64,000 nt of DNA from Leucobacter celer subsp. astrifaciens (GTDB lineage: Bacteria > Actinomycetota > Actinomycetes > Actinomycetales > Microbacteriaceae), in assembly GCF_001273835.1 (NCBI RefSeq), contig NZ_JHEI01000150.1, positions 1 through 64,000 of the forward strand, in the 5' to 3' direction. The position numbers and the translations under genes are program-made. The notes beneath the pieces are model-generated. The model was not told the DNA's origin. It worked only from the letters and a program-made list of their open reading frames with translations, and ran no database searches. Below, one piece after another: positions 34,068 to 42,986 of the stretch. Position 1 is the first letter of the stretch, and each line of letters opens with the position of its first letter.

Positions 34068-36689
34068 ATGAATCTGGGATCGATCCTCGACGCCGGCTCG
34101 TTCGGCGAGGCCGACGAGGCCTTCGCCGCCTTCGAGGAGTGGGCGTGGGAGGAGAAGGGGCTCCGGCTCTACCCCGCCCAGGAGGAGGCCATCCTCGGCA
34201 TCGCGCTCGGCAGCAATGTCGTGCTCGCCACCCCCACGGGCACCGGTAAGTCGCTCGTGGCCATGGGGGCCCACTTCATCGCGCTCACCGAGGGCCGCCG
34301 CACGGTGTACACCGCCCCCATCAAAGCGCTCGTCAGCGAGAAGTTCTTCGACCTGGTCGAGGTGTTCGGCGCCGAGAACGTGGGCATGGTGACCGGCGAC
34401 ACCTCCATCAACTCCGAGGCGCCGATCCTCTGCTGCACCGCCGAGATCCTCGCCAACCTCGCCATCCGCGATCGCACGGCCGGCGGCATCACCCATGTGG
34501 TGATGGACGAGTTCCACTTCTACGCCGAGCCCGAGCGGGGCTGGGCCTGGCAGGTTCCGCTGCTGCTCATGCACGACGCCCAGTTCCTGCTGATGTCGGC
34601 CACGCTCGGCGACGTCAGCGAACTCGCGGCCGATCTCACCCGCCGCACCGATCGAGACACGGCGCTCGTCACCGGCGTCGAGCGGCCCGTGCCGCTCAGC
34701 TTCGGCTATGAGGTCGCCCCCGTCCACGAGGTCGTCGAGCGGCTCGTCGAGGATCGGCAGACCCCCGCCTACCTCGTGCACTTCAACCAGTCCCACGCCG
34801 TCGAACAGGCCCAGGCGCTCGCGAGCATCCGCATCGTGGATCGTGCCGGCCGCGACGAGATCGCCGACGCGCTCGGCGCCTTCCGCTTCTCCACGGGCTT
34901 CGGCACCACCCTCTCACGGCTCGTGCGCGCCGGGATCGGGGTGCACCACGCCGGCATGCTCCCGCGCTATCGGCGTCTCGTCGAGCAGCTCGCGCAGCGC
35001 GGCCTGCTGCGAGTGATCTGCGGCACGGACACCCTCGGGGTCGGCATCAACGTGCCCATCCGCACCGTCGTCATCACCGCGCTCACCAAGTTCGACGGGG
35101 AGAAGATGCGCCGGCTCTCGGCCCGCGAGTTCCACCAGATCGCCGGTCGTGCCGGTCGCGCGGGCTTCGACACCGAGGGCGACGTGATCGCGATGGCCCC
35201 CGAGCACGAGATCGAGAACGCGAAGGCCTCCGCCAAGGCCGCGGCGAAGGCCGCGGGCGCGAAGGGCGGCAAGAAGGCCAAGCCCGCGAAGAAGAAGGCG
35301 CCGCCGCAGGGCTTCGTCGCCTGGAGCGAGCAGACTCTCGAGAAGCTCGTCGGATCGCAGCCGGAGCCCCTGGTCAGTCGCATGCGCGTCACCCACGCCA
35401 TGGTGCTCGGGGTGATCGGCCGGGGCGAGGAGCACGAGGGCGAGGCACTCGCCACCATGCGCACGCTCGTGTTCGACAGCCACGAACCGCGCGCGGCGCA
35501 GTACGCGCACGCCCGCACGGCGATCGAGATCTTCCGCACGCTGCGCGGCGGCGGCATCGTCGAGGTGCACGAGGACGCGCGCGGGCAGCGCCTGCTGCGC
35601 CTCACGGTCGAGCTGCAGGCCAACTTCGCGCTCAACCAGCCGCTCTCGCCCTTCGCGCTCGCCGCCATCGAGCTGCTCGATCCCGAGTCCGACGACTACC
35701 CTCTCGACGTCATCTCCATCATCGAGGCGACCCTCGAGAACCCGCGGGCGATCCTGCGCGCCCAGGAGCACAAGGCCCGCGGGGAGGCCGTGGCCGCGAT
35801 GAAGGCCGAGGGCATCGAGTACGACGAGCGCATGGAGCTGCTCGAGCAGGTGACCCACCCGCAGCCGCTCAAGGAGCTGCTCGACGAGGCCTTTCACGAG
35901 TACATCAAGGACGTGCCGTGGGCGCGCGATTTCGAACTGCGTCCCAAGTCGGTGGTGCGCGACATGGTGGAGCGCGCCTTCGGCTTCCGCGACCTCGTCT
36001 CGTTCTACCAGCTCGGCCGGGCTGAGGGCACCGTGCTGCGCTACCTCAGCGACGCGTACCGAGCCATCGAGCGCACCGTTCCCGAGCAGTCCAAGAGTCC
36101 GGAACTCGAAGAGCTCATCGAGTGGCTCGGGGAACTCGTGCGACAGGTCGACTCGAGTCTCATCGACGAGTGGGAGGAACTCGCCAACCCGGATCCCGAA
36201 GCCCATCGCAGGGCCCGCGAACTGCTCGGGCTCGACGCAGAGGGAGAGACGGCTGCGCCCCCGACCCGATCCGTGCTCACGAACCAGCGCGCGTTCCTGG
36301 TGATGCTGCGCAACACGCTCTTCCGGCGGGTGCAGGCCGCCGCGTTTGAGCGCTACGACGAACTGGCCGAACTCGACGGCATCCACGCCGCGGCGCTCGG
36401 GGGCGTGGGATCCCACGGCTTCGGCGAGCAGCGGTGGCGGGATGCGCTCGCCGGCTACTACACGGAGTACGACGAGATCCGCATCGACGCCGACGCGCGC
36501 GCCGCAGGACTGCTGGAGCTCGACCGGGGGGCGGAGGCGACGGCCGCCGGGGTGTGGCGCTTCAGGCAGGTACTGCTCGACCCGGAGGGCGATCGCGACT
36601 GGGGGATCGAGGGTGCGGTCGACCTCGCCGCATCCGAAGCGGAGGGGGAGCCCGTCGTGAGGGTGGAACGAGTCGGGCCGCTCACGTAG
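34068..36689 (+). CDS. Ski2/Mtr4-like DEAD/DEAH helicase with DUF3516
   Basis: An 873-residue SF2 helicase. Walker A reads ATPTGTGKS (about 54-62), the DExH box is VMDEFHFY, and the motif VI region is HQIAGRAGRAG. A Lys/Ala-rich linker (KASAKAAAKAAGAKGGKKAK) precedes a C-terminal DUF3516 domain, typical of actinobacteria. Mtr4/Ski2-like helicases unwind RNA for turnover, so RNA metabolism is a reasonable guess. ATG 34068 has AGCAGGAGAG upstream. Note the pairing with a coiled-coil DUF2130 protein upstream. Substrate not known. Confidence 0.9.
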   Translation: MNLGSILDAGSFGEADEAFAAFEEWAWEEKGLRLYPAQEEAILGIALGSNVVLATPTGTGKSLVAMGAHFIALTEGRRTVYTAPIKALVSEKFFDLVEVFGAENVGMVTGDTSINSEAPILCCTAEILANLAIRDRTAGGITHVVMDEFHFYAEPERGWAWQVPLLLMHDAQFLLMSATLGDVSELAADLTRRTDRDTALVTGVERPVPLSFGYEVAPVHEVVERLVEDRQTPAYLVHFNQSHAVEQAQALASIRIVDRAGRDEIADALGAFRFSTGFGTTLSRLVRAGIGVHHAGMLPRYRRLVEQLAQRGLLRVICGTDTLGVGINVPIRTVVITALTKFDGEKMRRLSAREFHQIAGRAGRAGFDTEGDVIAMAPEHEIENAKASAKAAAKAAGAKGGKKAKPAKKKAPPQGFVAWSEQTLEKLVGSQPEPLVSRMRVTHAMVLGVIGRGEEHEGEALATMRTLVFDSHEPRAAQYAHARTAIEIFRTLRGGGIVEVHEDARGQRLLRLTVELQANFALNQPLSPFALAAIELLDPESDDYPLDVISIIEATLENPRAILRAQEHKARGEAVAAMKAEGIEYDERMELLEQVTHPQPLKELLDEAFHEYIKDVPWARDFELRPKSVVRDMVERAFGFRDLVSFYQLGRAEGTVLRYLSDAYRAIERTVPEQSKSPELEELIEWLGELVRQVDSSLIDEWEELANPDPEAHRRARELLGLDAEGETAAPPTRSVLTNQRAFLVMLRNTLFRRVQAAAFERYDELAELDGIHAAALGGVGSHGFGEQRWRDALAGYYTEYDEIRIDADARAAGLLELDRGAEATAAGVWRFRQVLLDPEGDRDWGIEGAVDLAASEAEGEPVVRVERVGPLT

Positions 36690-36691
36690 CC

Positions 36692-36727
36692 CGGCCGCGT
36701 GGCTCGGCCGCGTTGTTCGGCCGCGTT
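36692..36727. repeat. Short direct repeats CGGCCGCGT
   Basis: CGGCCGCGT occurs at 36692, 36705 and 36719, at 13-14 base spacing, followed by looser GTAGCCCG/CATAGC copies up to about 36830. They fill most of the 167-base gap before the epimerase gene. No function is evident. Confidence 0.6.
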
Positions 36728-36856
36728 GTCCGTTCACGTGGCCCTGATCCATTGTCCCGCGGCGTTGCGCGGCTTGGTAGCCCGTCTGCATAGCGCGGCT
36801 CCATAGCCCAGCCGCGTAGGATCGAGGTATCCAAGGGGAGATGGGAGGGGATCGGT

Positions 36857-38296
36857 GTGATTCCATACGCTGAACGCACGCGCGTGCTCGTGGTCATCGG
36901 GACGAGGCCTGAGGCGATCAAGATGATTCCGGTGATCCGAGCCCTGCAGGGTTCCGGGACCTTCCGGCCCGTCGTGATCGCGACCGGGCAGCACACCAAT
37001 CTCGTGGACGATCTCATCCACCAGTCCGGCATGCGCATCGACGCGAACCTGCGCGTCTCGGAACCGCGCGACGGCACACGCCCCTCGCTCACGGAGATGT
37101 TCGCGAGGGTGATGGTGGGGATCGATCGCATCTGGTCGAGCCAGACCGTGCCCGAGGAGTACCGCGCCGACGGACGTCGTGAGGTCGGCGGAGCCGTCGC
37201 CTGCCTCGTGCACGGCGACACCAGCTCTGCCGCCGCCGCCGCGCTCGCGTCCTTCAACCTCCGCATCCCCGTCGTGCACGTGGAGGCCGGGCTGCGCACC
37301 TCGAACCTGCTCGCCCCGTTCCCCGAGGAGGGCAACCGCCAGCTCATCTCGCGCATCGCGGCGCTGCACCTCGCTCCGACGACCACGAACAAGATGAACC
37401 TGGTGCGGGAGGGCGTCGACTACGACCGCGTGCTCGTCACCGGCAACACGTCGATCGACATGCTGCGCTGGGCATCGGACCAGCAGGGCGGCTACGGCCC
37501 GGGCCTCGAGGCGCTCGAGACCGATCCCGACGCCCGCATCGTGCTCGTCACGGCCCACCGCCGCGAGAACTGGGGTGCCGGCCTCGAACGGATCGCGGCT
37601 GCCGTGCGCCGTCTCAGCGAGCGGTACCCGGAGACCAGCTTCGTGGTGCCGGTCCACCCCAATCCGGTCGCCAGGCAGCCGCTGCTCGACGCTCTCACCG
37701 ACCGCCCCAACGCGCTGCTCGTCGAACCGCGGGACTACGCCGACTTCGCGCGTCTGATGGGCGCCGCACGAGTGATCATCACCGACTCCGGCGGCGTGCA
37801 GGAGGAAGCGCCCGCTCTCGGCACCCCGGTGCTCGTCGCCCGCGAGACCACGGAACGCGAGGAGGGGGTGCACGCGGGAACACTCGTGCTCGTCGGCACC
37901 GATCCCGAGCGCATCGTCTCCGAGGCGTCGCTGCTGCTCGACGACGACGCCGAGTACGCCCGACGTGCGGCGAAGCGCAACCCGTACGGCGACGGCTACG
38001 CCTCCGAGCGGATCGTGCAGGCGCTCGACAACATCCTGCGCGACGGACCCGCACCCTCCGAGCTCGCGAGCGACGGTCTGCGCGACGCGGTGAGGCGCCG
38101 GCTGGGCCTGGACCTCGACGGCGACTCGATCGAGGGGACCGTCTCCGCCTCCGCCGAGGCGCCGACGACGGCTCCGGTACCGGCTCATGCTCCGGAAGCC
38201 GCTGGGGAAGTCGCTGAGGAAGCGGCCCTCGAGCTCGACGCAGAGGGCCTCCCGGCCTTCGATCTCGCCGCCGTCACGGTGCAGCGGCATGGCTGA
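36857..38296 (+). CDS. wecB: UDP-N-acetylglucosamine 2-epimerase (non-hydrolysing)
   Basis: A 479-residue enzyme converting UDP-GlcNAc to UDP-ManNAc, a precursor for surface polysaccharides. Motifs include GTRPEAIKMIPVI, HGDTSSA, VEAGLRT, FPEEGNRQLISRI, VTAHRRENWG and SGGVQEEAP. The family is normally about 370-390 residues; here about 100 additional residues follow, rich in Ala, Glu and Pro, and the function of that tail is unknown. It starts at GTG 36857 behind GGGAGGGG. Its stop overlaps the start of the glycosyltransferase gene (ATGGCTGA), so the two products are probably made together. Confidence 0.93.
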   Translation: MIPYAERTRVLVVIGTRPEAIKMIPVIRALQGSGTFRPVVIATGQHTNLVDDLIHQSGMRIDANLRVSEPRDGTRPSLTEMFARVMVGIDRIWSSQTVPEEYRADGRREVGGAVACLVHGDTSSAAAAALASFNLRIPVVHVEAGLRTSNLLAPFPEEGNRQLISRIAALHLAPTTTNKMNLVREGVDYDRVLVTGNTSIDMLRWASDQQGGYGPGLEALETDPDARIVLVTAHRRENWGAGLERIAAAVRRLSERYPETSFVVPVHPNPVARQPLLDALTDRPNALLVEPRDYADFARLMGAARVIITDSGGVQEEAPALGTPVLVARETTEREEGVHAGTLVLVGTDPERIVSEASLLLDDDAEYARRAAKRNPYGDGYASERIVQALDNILRDGPAPSELASDGLRDAVRRRLGLDLDGDSIEGTVSASAEAPTTAPVPAHAPEAAGEVAEEAALELDAEGLPAFDLAAVTVQRHG

Positions 38297-39782
38297 GCCG
38301 GCGCAGGCGCAGCACCCGCTCCTGCGCTGGGTGGAGGAGACGTTCGTCTACCTCTTCCACATGTACGACGGGATGCCCGTGTGGGCGATCCCGATCTTCT
38401 GGGTCGCGCTCGTGCTCATCCTGTGCACGTTCCTCTCGCTCACCGTGCTGATCTCGCGGGCCGCGGCGGTGCGCCGCCGCGAGCGCCGCGAGAGTCCCGG
38501 TACGCGGGAGCAATCGGGGGAGGAGCAGTTCCTCTGGGTGTTCATGGTGCCCGCGCTCAACGAGGAGGTGACGATCGCCGACTCCGTGGGCCGGTTGCTC
38601 GAGGTGGAGGTGACGCACAAGTCGATCCTCGTGATCGATGACGGCTCGAGCGACCGCACGGGTGAGATCCTCGCGGGCCTCGATGCGCCCGAGCTGACGG
38701 TGCTCACCCGGGTGCCGCCCGACGCGCGGCAAGGGAAATCGGAGGCCCTCAACGACGCCTGGCGGCACCTGCACCGCGAGGTGCTGGGGACGGGGCGCTA
38801 CGCGGGGTGGGATCCGCAGCGTGTGATCGTCGCGATCGTGGATGCCGACGGCCGCCTCGACCGGGAAGCCTGGCGCGTGTCGCCGCAGTTCGCCGACGCG
38901 CGCGTGGGCGGCGTGCAGACGCTCGTGCGCATCTACAACCGCAACGGCTTCCTCACCTGGGCGCAGGATCTCGAATTCGGCGTGTTCGGCTCCATCTTCC
39001 AGCTGGGCCGCATGGCCTGGGGCACTGCCAACATGGGCGGCAACGGCCAGTTCAACCGGCTCGCCGCGCTCGACAGCGTCGCCATCACCGACGACGACGG
39101 GCGCACGGGGCCGTGGAAGGCGGGGCGGCTCACCGAGGATCAGGACATCGGCCTGCGGCTCATCCATCAGGGCTGGCGCGGCGCGCAGACGAGCGCGGTG
39201 AGCATCAACCAGCAGGGGCTCAACTCGCTGCGCGCGCTGTACCGCCAGCGCACGCGCTGGGGCCAGGGGGCGTGGCAGGTGCTCGACCTGATCCCGGCGA
39301 GCGTGGGCAACCGTCGTCTCGGCTTCGCGGCACGCTGCGATCAGCTCTGGTACCTGCTCACGCCCTTCGTGCAGGCCTGGGTCGGGCTGTCGGTGGTGCT
39401 GAGCCTCGTGTTCCTGGCCATGGGACTGGTGCGACCGGAGTGGTCCGTGCTGATCCTGGTGCTGTTCTACCTGTTCTCCGCAGGTCCCGGGATCGCCGGG
39501 GTGCTCTTCGCGAGGCCGCAGCGAGGCCTCAAGAACTTCGTGCTCAACCTGCTCCTCGCGCACCTCTACCTCATCTACTCGTGGCTGATCTACCCGGTCG
39601 TGTACCGGGCTCTGCTGCGTCAGCTGCTGCGCCGCAACAGCTGGGCGAAGACGAAGCGCGAGGCCATCGCGAAACCTGCGGACGACGCGGAGAGCCCCGG
39701 CGATGCGGCAGCGAGCCGTGCCCGGCACGGTGCGCCGGGCGATGCGGGATCCGGGACGGCGGGCGGCGCGGGTACGGCCTGA
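38289..39782 (+). CDS. Membrane-bound family-2 glycosyltransferase
   Basis: A 497-residue processive-type GT2 enzyme. One membrane helix near the N-terminus (FWVALVLILCTFLSLTVLIS) precedes the catalytic domain with PALNEE, ILVIDDGSSDRTGE, the metal-binding VDADGRLD and the acceptor motif QRTRWGQG (QxxRW type), then about four helices at the C-terminus. This architecture resembles hyaluronan- or cellulose-synthase-like proteins that make and export a polymer. The start overlaps wecB by eight bases, suggesting a ManNAc- or GlcNAc-containing surface glycan. The sugar donor cannot be assigned. Confidence 0.9.
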   Translation: MAEPAQAQHPLLRWVEETFVYLFHMYDGMPVWAIPIFWVALVLILCTFLSLTVLISRAAAVRRRERRESPGTREQSGEEQFLWVFMVPALNEEVTIADSVGRLLEVEVTHKSILVIDDGSSDRTGEILAGLDAPELTVLTRVPPDARQGKSEALNDAWRHLHREVLGTGRYAGWDPQRVIVAIVDADGRLDREAWRVSPQFADARVGGVQTLVRIYNRNGFLTWAQDLEFGVFGSIFQLGRMAWGTANMGGNGQFNRLAALDSVAITDDDGRTGPWKAGRLTEDQDIGLRLIHQGWRGAQTSAVSINQQGLNSLRALYRQRTRWGQGAWQVLDLIPASVGNRRLGFAARCDQLWYLLTPFVQAWVGLSVVLSLVFLAMGLVRPEWSVLILVLFYLFSAGPGIAGVLFARPQRGLKNFVLNLLLAHLYLIYSWLIYPVVYRALLRQLLRRNSWAKTKREAIAKPADDAESPGDAAASRARHGAPGDAGSGTAGGAGTA

Positions 39783-39802
39783 CCCTCGGTAGAGTGGGCG
39801 GC

Positions 39803-40390
39803 ATGGCCACGTCGAGAGGACGCGGGCGGCCGAAGGGCGGATCCGACTCGCGCAAGCGGATCATCGCCGCCGCCGTCGAGGAGTTCGGCGAACGCGGCTA
39901 CGATGGCGCGACGATCCGCTCGATCGCCGAGCGTGCGGGGGTCGATTCCGCGCTCGTGCACCACTACTTCGGCACCAAGGCCGACCTCTTCGCCGAGGCC
40001 GCGGGAGTGCCGCTGCGCCCGGACGTCGCGGTGCCGGCGATCCTCGCGGGCCCCCGGGACGAGGTCGGGGAGCGCGTGGTGCGGTTCGTGCTCGAGTCCT
40101 TCGAACGGGACGAGGTGCGACGCCGCGGGGTGATGCTGCTGCGCGCCGCCGTCGGCGGTAAGCTCGGCACCCCGGTGCTCGTCGGGTTCCTCTCGCGGGA
40201 GCTGCTATCCCGGATCGCCGCGCACCTCGATGTTCCCGACGGTGAGCTGCGCGCCTCGCTCGTCGCCTCCCAGATCGGGGGCCTGCTGATGACGCGCTAC
40301 GTGCTGCGGCTGGGGGTGCTCGCCGATGCTCCCATCGACGAGCTGGTGGAGCGGATCGGCCCCACGGTGCAGCGCTACCTCTTCGACTGA
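39803..40390 (+). CDS. TetR/AcrR-family transcriptional regulator
   Basis: A 195-residue TetR-type repressor. The HTH occupies about residues 15-60 (RIIAAAVEEFGERGYDGATIRSIAERAG, then LVHHYFGTK). The C-terminal ligand domain ends with a TetR_C-like segment (LLRAAVGGKLGT, QIGGLLMTRYVLRLG). ATG 39803 was chosen as the first codon of the conserved part. It sits 65 bases before the ABC exporter operon on the same strand. The palindrome over that operon's promoter and start codon is a likely binding site. Confidence 0.92.
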   Translation: MATSRGRGRPKGGSDSRKRIIAAAVEEFGERGYDGATIRSIAERAGVDSALVHHYFGTKADLFAEAAGVPLRPDVAVPAILAGPRDEVGERVVRFVLESFERDEVRRRGVMLLRAAVGGKLGTPVLVGFLSRELLSRIAAHLDVPDGELRASLVASQIGGLLMTRYVLRLGVLADAPIDELVERIGPTVQRYLFD

Positions 40391-40420
40391 GCGTTCCTCG
40401 GGGAGTGCGCACGGCAGGGG

Positions 40421-40449
40421 TTGACGAGCGTCCCGACTCGACTTAAATT
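40421..40449 (+). promoter_or_regulatory. Sigma-70-type promoter for a leaderless ABC transcript
   Basis: TTGACG (40421-40426) and TAAATT (40444-40449) are separated by 17 bases. Transcription would begin about seven bases later, exactly at ATG 40456, so the mRNA is probably leaderless. No ribosome-binding site is seen before that ATG. Confidence 0.7.
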
Positions 40450-40464
40450 CATTACATGATGAAT
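40447..40464. promoter_or_regulatory. Putative TetR operator over the -10 box and start codon
   Basis: ATTCAT and ATGAAT form inverted arms with a six-base spacer. The site overlaps the -10 hexamer and the first codons of the ABC ATPase gene. The adjacent TetR gene makes it a natural repressor site. Confidence 0.65.
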
Positions 40465-41319
40465 AAAGCGGCTGGTGCCCACGCCGCGGAACCCGCGGCA
40501 CCTGCCGGGCTCGCGGTGGAGATCCGGGATCTGCACGTGCGCCGGGGCCGCACGACGGTCTTCGACGGTCTCGACGTCGTGATCCCGCGTGGTGCGATCG
40601 TCGGTCTGCTCGGGCCCTCCGGCTGCGGCAAGACCACGCTCATGCGAGCCATCGTCGGCGCGCAGAAGATCCGCTCGGGCACGGTGCGCGTGTTCGGCGA
40701 GGCGGCCGGATCGCGGCGGCTGCGACGCGACGTGGCCTACGGCACGCAGGGCGCGGCCGTCTACGCCGACCTCACCGTGCGCCAGAACGTGCGCTACTTC
40801 GGCGCGCTCGTCGGGGCGAACCGCGACACCGCGGACCGCCTGATCGAACGCGTCGGGCTCGCCGGACAGGCCGGCCAGCTGGTCGGATCGCTGAGCGGCG
40901 GGCAGGTCACTCGCGTCTCGCTCGCGGTCGCGCTCGTCGGGGATCCGCAGCTGCTCGTGCTCGACGAGCCGACCGTCGGCCTCGATCCGGTGATCCGGGC
41001 CGAGCTGTGGGAACTGTTCGAGGGGCTCGCGCGGCGCGGGATCACCATGCTCGTCTCGAGCCACGTCATGGACGAGGCGCTGCACTGCGACCGGCTGCTG
41101 CTCATGCGGGAGGGGCGGATCATCGCCGACACCACCCCCGCGCAACTGCTCGCCGACACCGGCGCGCGCGATCCCGAAGCCGCGTTCCTCGCGCTCGTCG
41201 CGCCCGAGAGGGCGGCCGCTGAGGCTCCGGGTGCTGACGGCCCGGAGGGTGATGCTCCGGGCGCTACCGGCCCGGATGCCGACAGCACGGGAGCCCCCAC
41301 GACGGAGGTGGAGCGATGA
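40456..41319 (+). CDS. ABC transporter ATP-binding protein (drug/multidrug type)
   Basis: A 287-residue ATPase of the ABC-2 exporter type. Walker A is GPSGCGKTT (53-61) and Walker B is LLVLDEPTVGLDP. The signature reads LSGGQVTRVSLA, with Val where Gln is usual. The C-terminus is a low-complexity Ala/Gly/Asp/Pro tail of about 35 residues. It is expected to pair with the permease encoded immediately downstream (ATGA overlap) to export a small hydrophobic compound. TetR-controlled expression is suggested by the operator over its start. Two ATG codons occur in succession; the first coincides with the predicted transcription start. Confidence 0.92.
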   Translation: MMNKAAGAHAAEPAAPAGLAVEIRDLHVRRGRTTVFDGLDVVIPRGAIVGLLGPSGCGKTTLMRAIVGAQKIRSGTVRVFGEAAGSRRLRRDVAYGTQGAAVYADLTVRQNVRYFGALVGANRDTADRLIERVGLAGQAGQLVGSLSGGQVTRVSLAVALVGDPQLLVLDEPTVGLDPVIRAELWELFEGLARRGITMLVSSHVMDEALHCDRLLLMREGRIIADTTPAQLLADTGARDPEAAFLALVAPERAAAEAPGADGPEGDAPGATGPDADSTGAPTTEVER

Positions 41320-42050
41320 GCACGTCTCCGACACTCGCGACCGCGGGGCGTGTGCTCGCCCAGCTGCGGCACGATCCGCGTTCCGTCATGCTGCTGCTCG
41401 TCGCACCGAGCCTGCTCGTCGGACTCTTCGCCTGGCTGTTCAGCGACCAGGAGGGGGTGTTCGACCGCTTCGGCGGCGCGATCCTCGCGCTCTTCCCGTT
41501 CATCGTGATGTTCCTGATCACCTCGATCACGACGCTGCGCGAGCGCCGGTCCGGCACCCTCGAGCGGCTCATGACCACGCCGCTCGGCAAGTGGCAGTTC
41601 ATCCTCGGCTACGCACTGGCATTCGGGCTGCTCGCGCTCGTGCAGGCCGTCGTCACGGTGAGCTTCGCGGTGCTCGTGTGCGGGCTTGAGGTGAGCGGGC
41701 CCGTCTGGCAGCTGGCGCTCGTGGCGATCATCGACGCGTTGCTGGGCACGGCCCTCGGCCTGCTGACGAGCGCGTTCGCGCAGACCGAGTTCCAGGCCGT
41801 GCAGTGGATGCCCGTGCTCGTCTTCCCGCAGATCATTCTCGGCGGGCTCTTCATGCCGCGCGACCAGATGCCCGACGTGCTCTACGCCATCTCGGACTGG
41901 CTGCCGCTGAGCCACGCGATCGACGCCATGGAGGCCGTGACGGGCGGGGGAGAGGCGTGGGACGTGGCGGGTCCGCTGCTCGTGGTCGGCGCGTTCGTGG
42001 TCGCTGCCCTGGTGCTCGCCTCGGGCACGCTGCGCCGCCGCACGGCGTGA
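41316..42050 (+). CDS. ABC-2 type transporter permease
   Basis: A 244-residue membrane protein with six hydrophobic segments (for example SVMLLLVAPSLLVGLFAWLFS, ILALFPFIVMFLITSITTL and IILGGLFMPRDQMP). The conserved RERRSGTLERLMTTPL segment is typical of ABC-2 permeases. The start ATG overlaps the ATPase stop as ATGA. The two proteins make a complete exporter, with one permease per half transporter. Substrate unknown. Confidence 0.92.
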   Translation: MSTSPTLATAGRVLAQLRHDPRSVMLLLVAPSLLVGLFAWLFSDQEGVFDRFGGAILALFPFIVMFLITSITTLRERRSGTLERLMTTPLGKWQFILGYALAFGLLALVQAVVTVSFAVLVCGLEVSGPVWQLALVAIIDALLGTALGLLTSAFAQTEFQAVQWMPVLVFPQIILGGLFMPRDQMPDVLYAISDWLPLSHAIDAMEAVTGGGEAWDVAGPLLVVGAFVVAALVLASGTLRRRTA

Positions 42051-42080
42051 GCGCCGGCGTCGCCGCCTGGCTGCGGTGGG

Positions 42081-42145
42081 GCGCCCGACCCGGGCGCCCG
42101 ACCCGGGCGCCGGACCCGGGCGCCGGACCCGGGCGCCGGACCCGG
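42081..42145. repeat. Five tandem copies of a 13-base unit (GCGCCSGACCCGG)
   Basis: Two copies read GCGCCCGACCCGG and three read GCGCCGGACCCGG; a degenerate sixth follows. The array lies between the ABC permease and deoC. It contains self-complementary CCCGGGCG segments able to fold. Confidence 0.9.
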
Positions 42146-42218
42146 GCGACGGGAACCGGGCGCCGCGGGATCTCGGCCGAGGGACTCCCCGCCTCCGGCC
42201 GCGGGTAGCCTGGTTCGC

Positions 42219-42926
42219 ATGACCATCGCCTCGCCGCTCACGCAGTCGCAGTTCCTCTCCGCCGCCGACCACACGCTGCTCGCGCCGGGCACCACCCGAG
42301 CCGAGCTGCACTCGTTTCTCGCCGCCGCGCGGCAGCTGGGCGTCGCTCGAGTGTGCATCAGCCCGTCGCTGCTCCCGGTCGATGCCGAGGCGCTCGGCGG
42401 GCTCGAGATCGTGACGGTGGCGGGCTTCCCGAGCGGTTCGCACCGCGCCGAGGTCAAAGCGGCCGAGGCGGCGCGGGCCGTCGCCGACGGGGCGCACGAG
42501 ATCGACATGGTGCTGGATCGCGGGCTCGTGCGCGGGGGAGACCGGGCCGGCGTCGAGGCCGAGATTCGGGCCGTACGTGCGGCGTGCCCGGGCCGCGTGC
42601 TCAAGGTGATCATCGAGTCGGCCGCGCTGGACGACGAGCAGATCGTGGGCGCGTGCCGCGCCGCGGAGGCGGCGGGCGCCGACTTCGTGAAGACCTCCAC
42701 CGGCTTCGACCCGGCGGGCGGCGCGAGCGTGCACGCGGTACGCCTCATGGCCGCGACGGTCGGCGGGCGCTTGGGCGTGAAGGCGTCGGGCGGGATCCGC
42801 ACGGCGGCCGCGGTGCGCGAGCTGTGGGAGGCCGGCGCGACGCGCTTCGGGGTGTCGGGCACCGCCGCGATCCTCGCCGGCTGGGCTGGGTCCGCCGCGG
42901 ATCCCGGTACCGCCCCCGGGTACTGA
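42219..42926 (+). CDS. deoC: Deoxyribose-phosphate aldolase
   Basis: A 235-residue TIM-barrel aldolase cleaving 2-deoxyribose-5-phosphate to glyceraldehyde-3-phosphate and acetaldehyde, the last step of deoxynucleoside breakdown. The Schiff-base Lys158 (DFVKTSTGF), assisting Lys188 (GVKASGGIR) and Asp96 (HEIDMVL) are present. Length is normal for bacterial DeoC. The ATG at 42219 lacks an obvious strong ribosome-binding site. It stands alone, without deoA or deoD nearby. Confidence 0.95.
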   Translation: MTIASPLTQSQFLSAADHTLLAPGTTRAELHSFLAAARQLGVARVCISPSLLPVDAEALGGLEIVTVAGFPSGSHRAEVKAAEAARAVADGAHEIDMVLDRGLVRGGDRAGVEAEIRAVRAACPGRVLKVIIESAALDDEQIVGACRAAEAAGADFVKTSTGFDPAGGASVHAVRLMAATVGGRLGVKASGGIRTAAAVRELWEAGATRFGVSGTAAILAGWAGSAADPGTAPGY

Positions 42927-42986
42927 GCGCCGGGCGCGAACGCCGACCGCGAGTGCCGGAGCGGTCCGCCCGACTAGAATCTCCCC

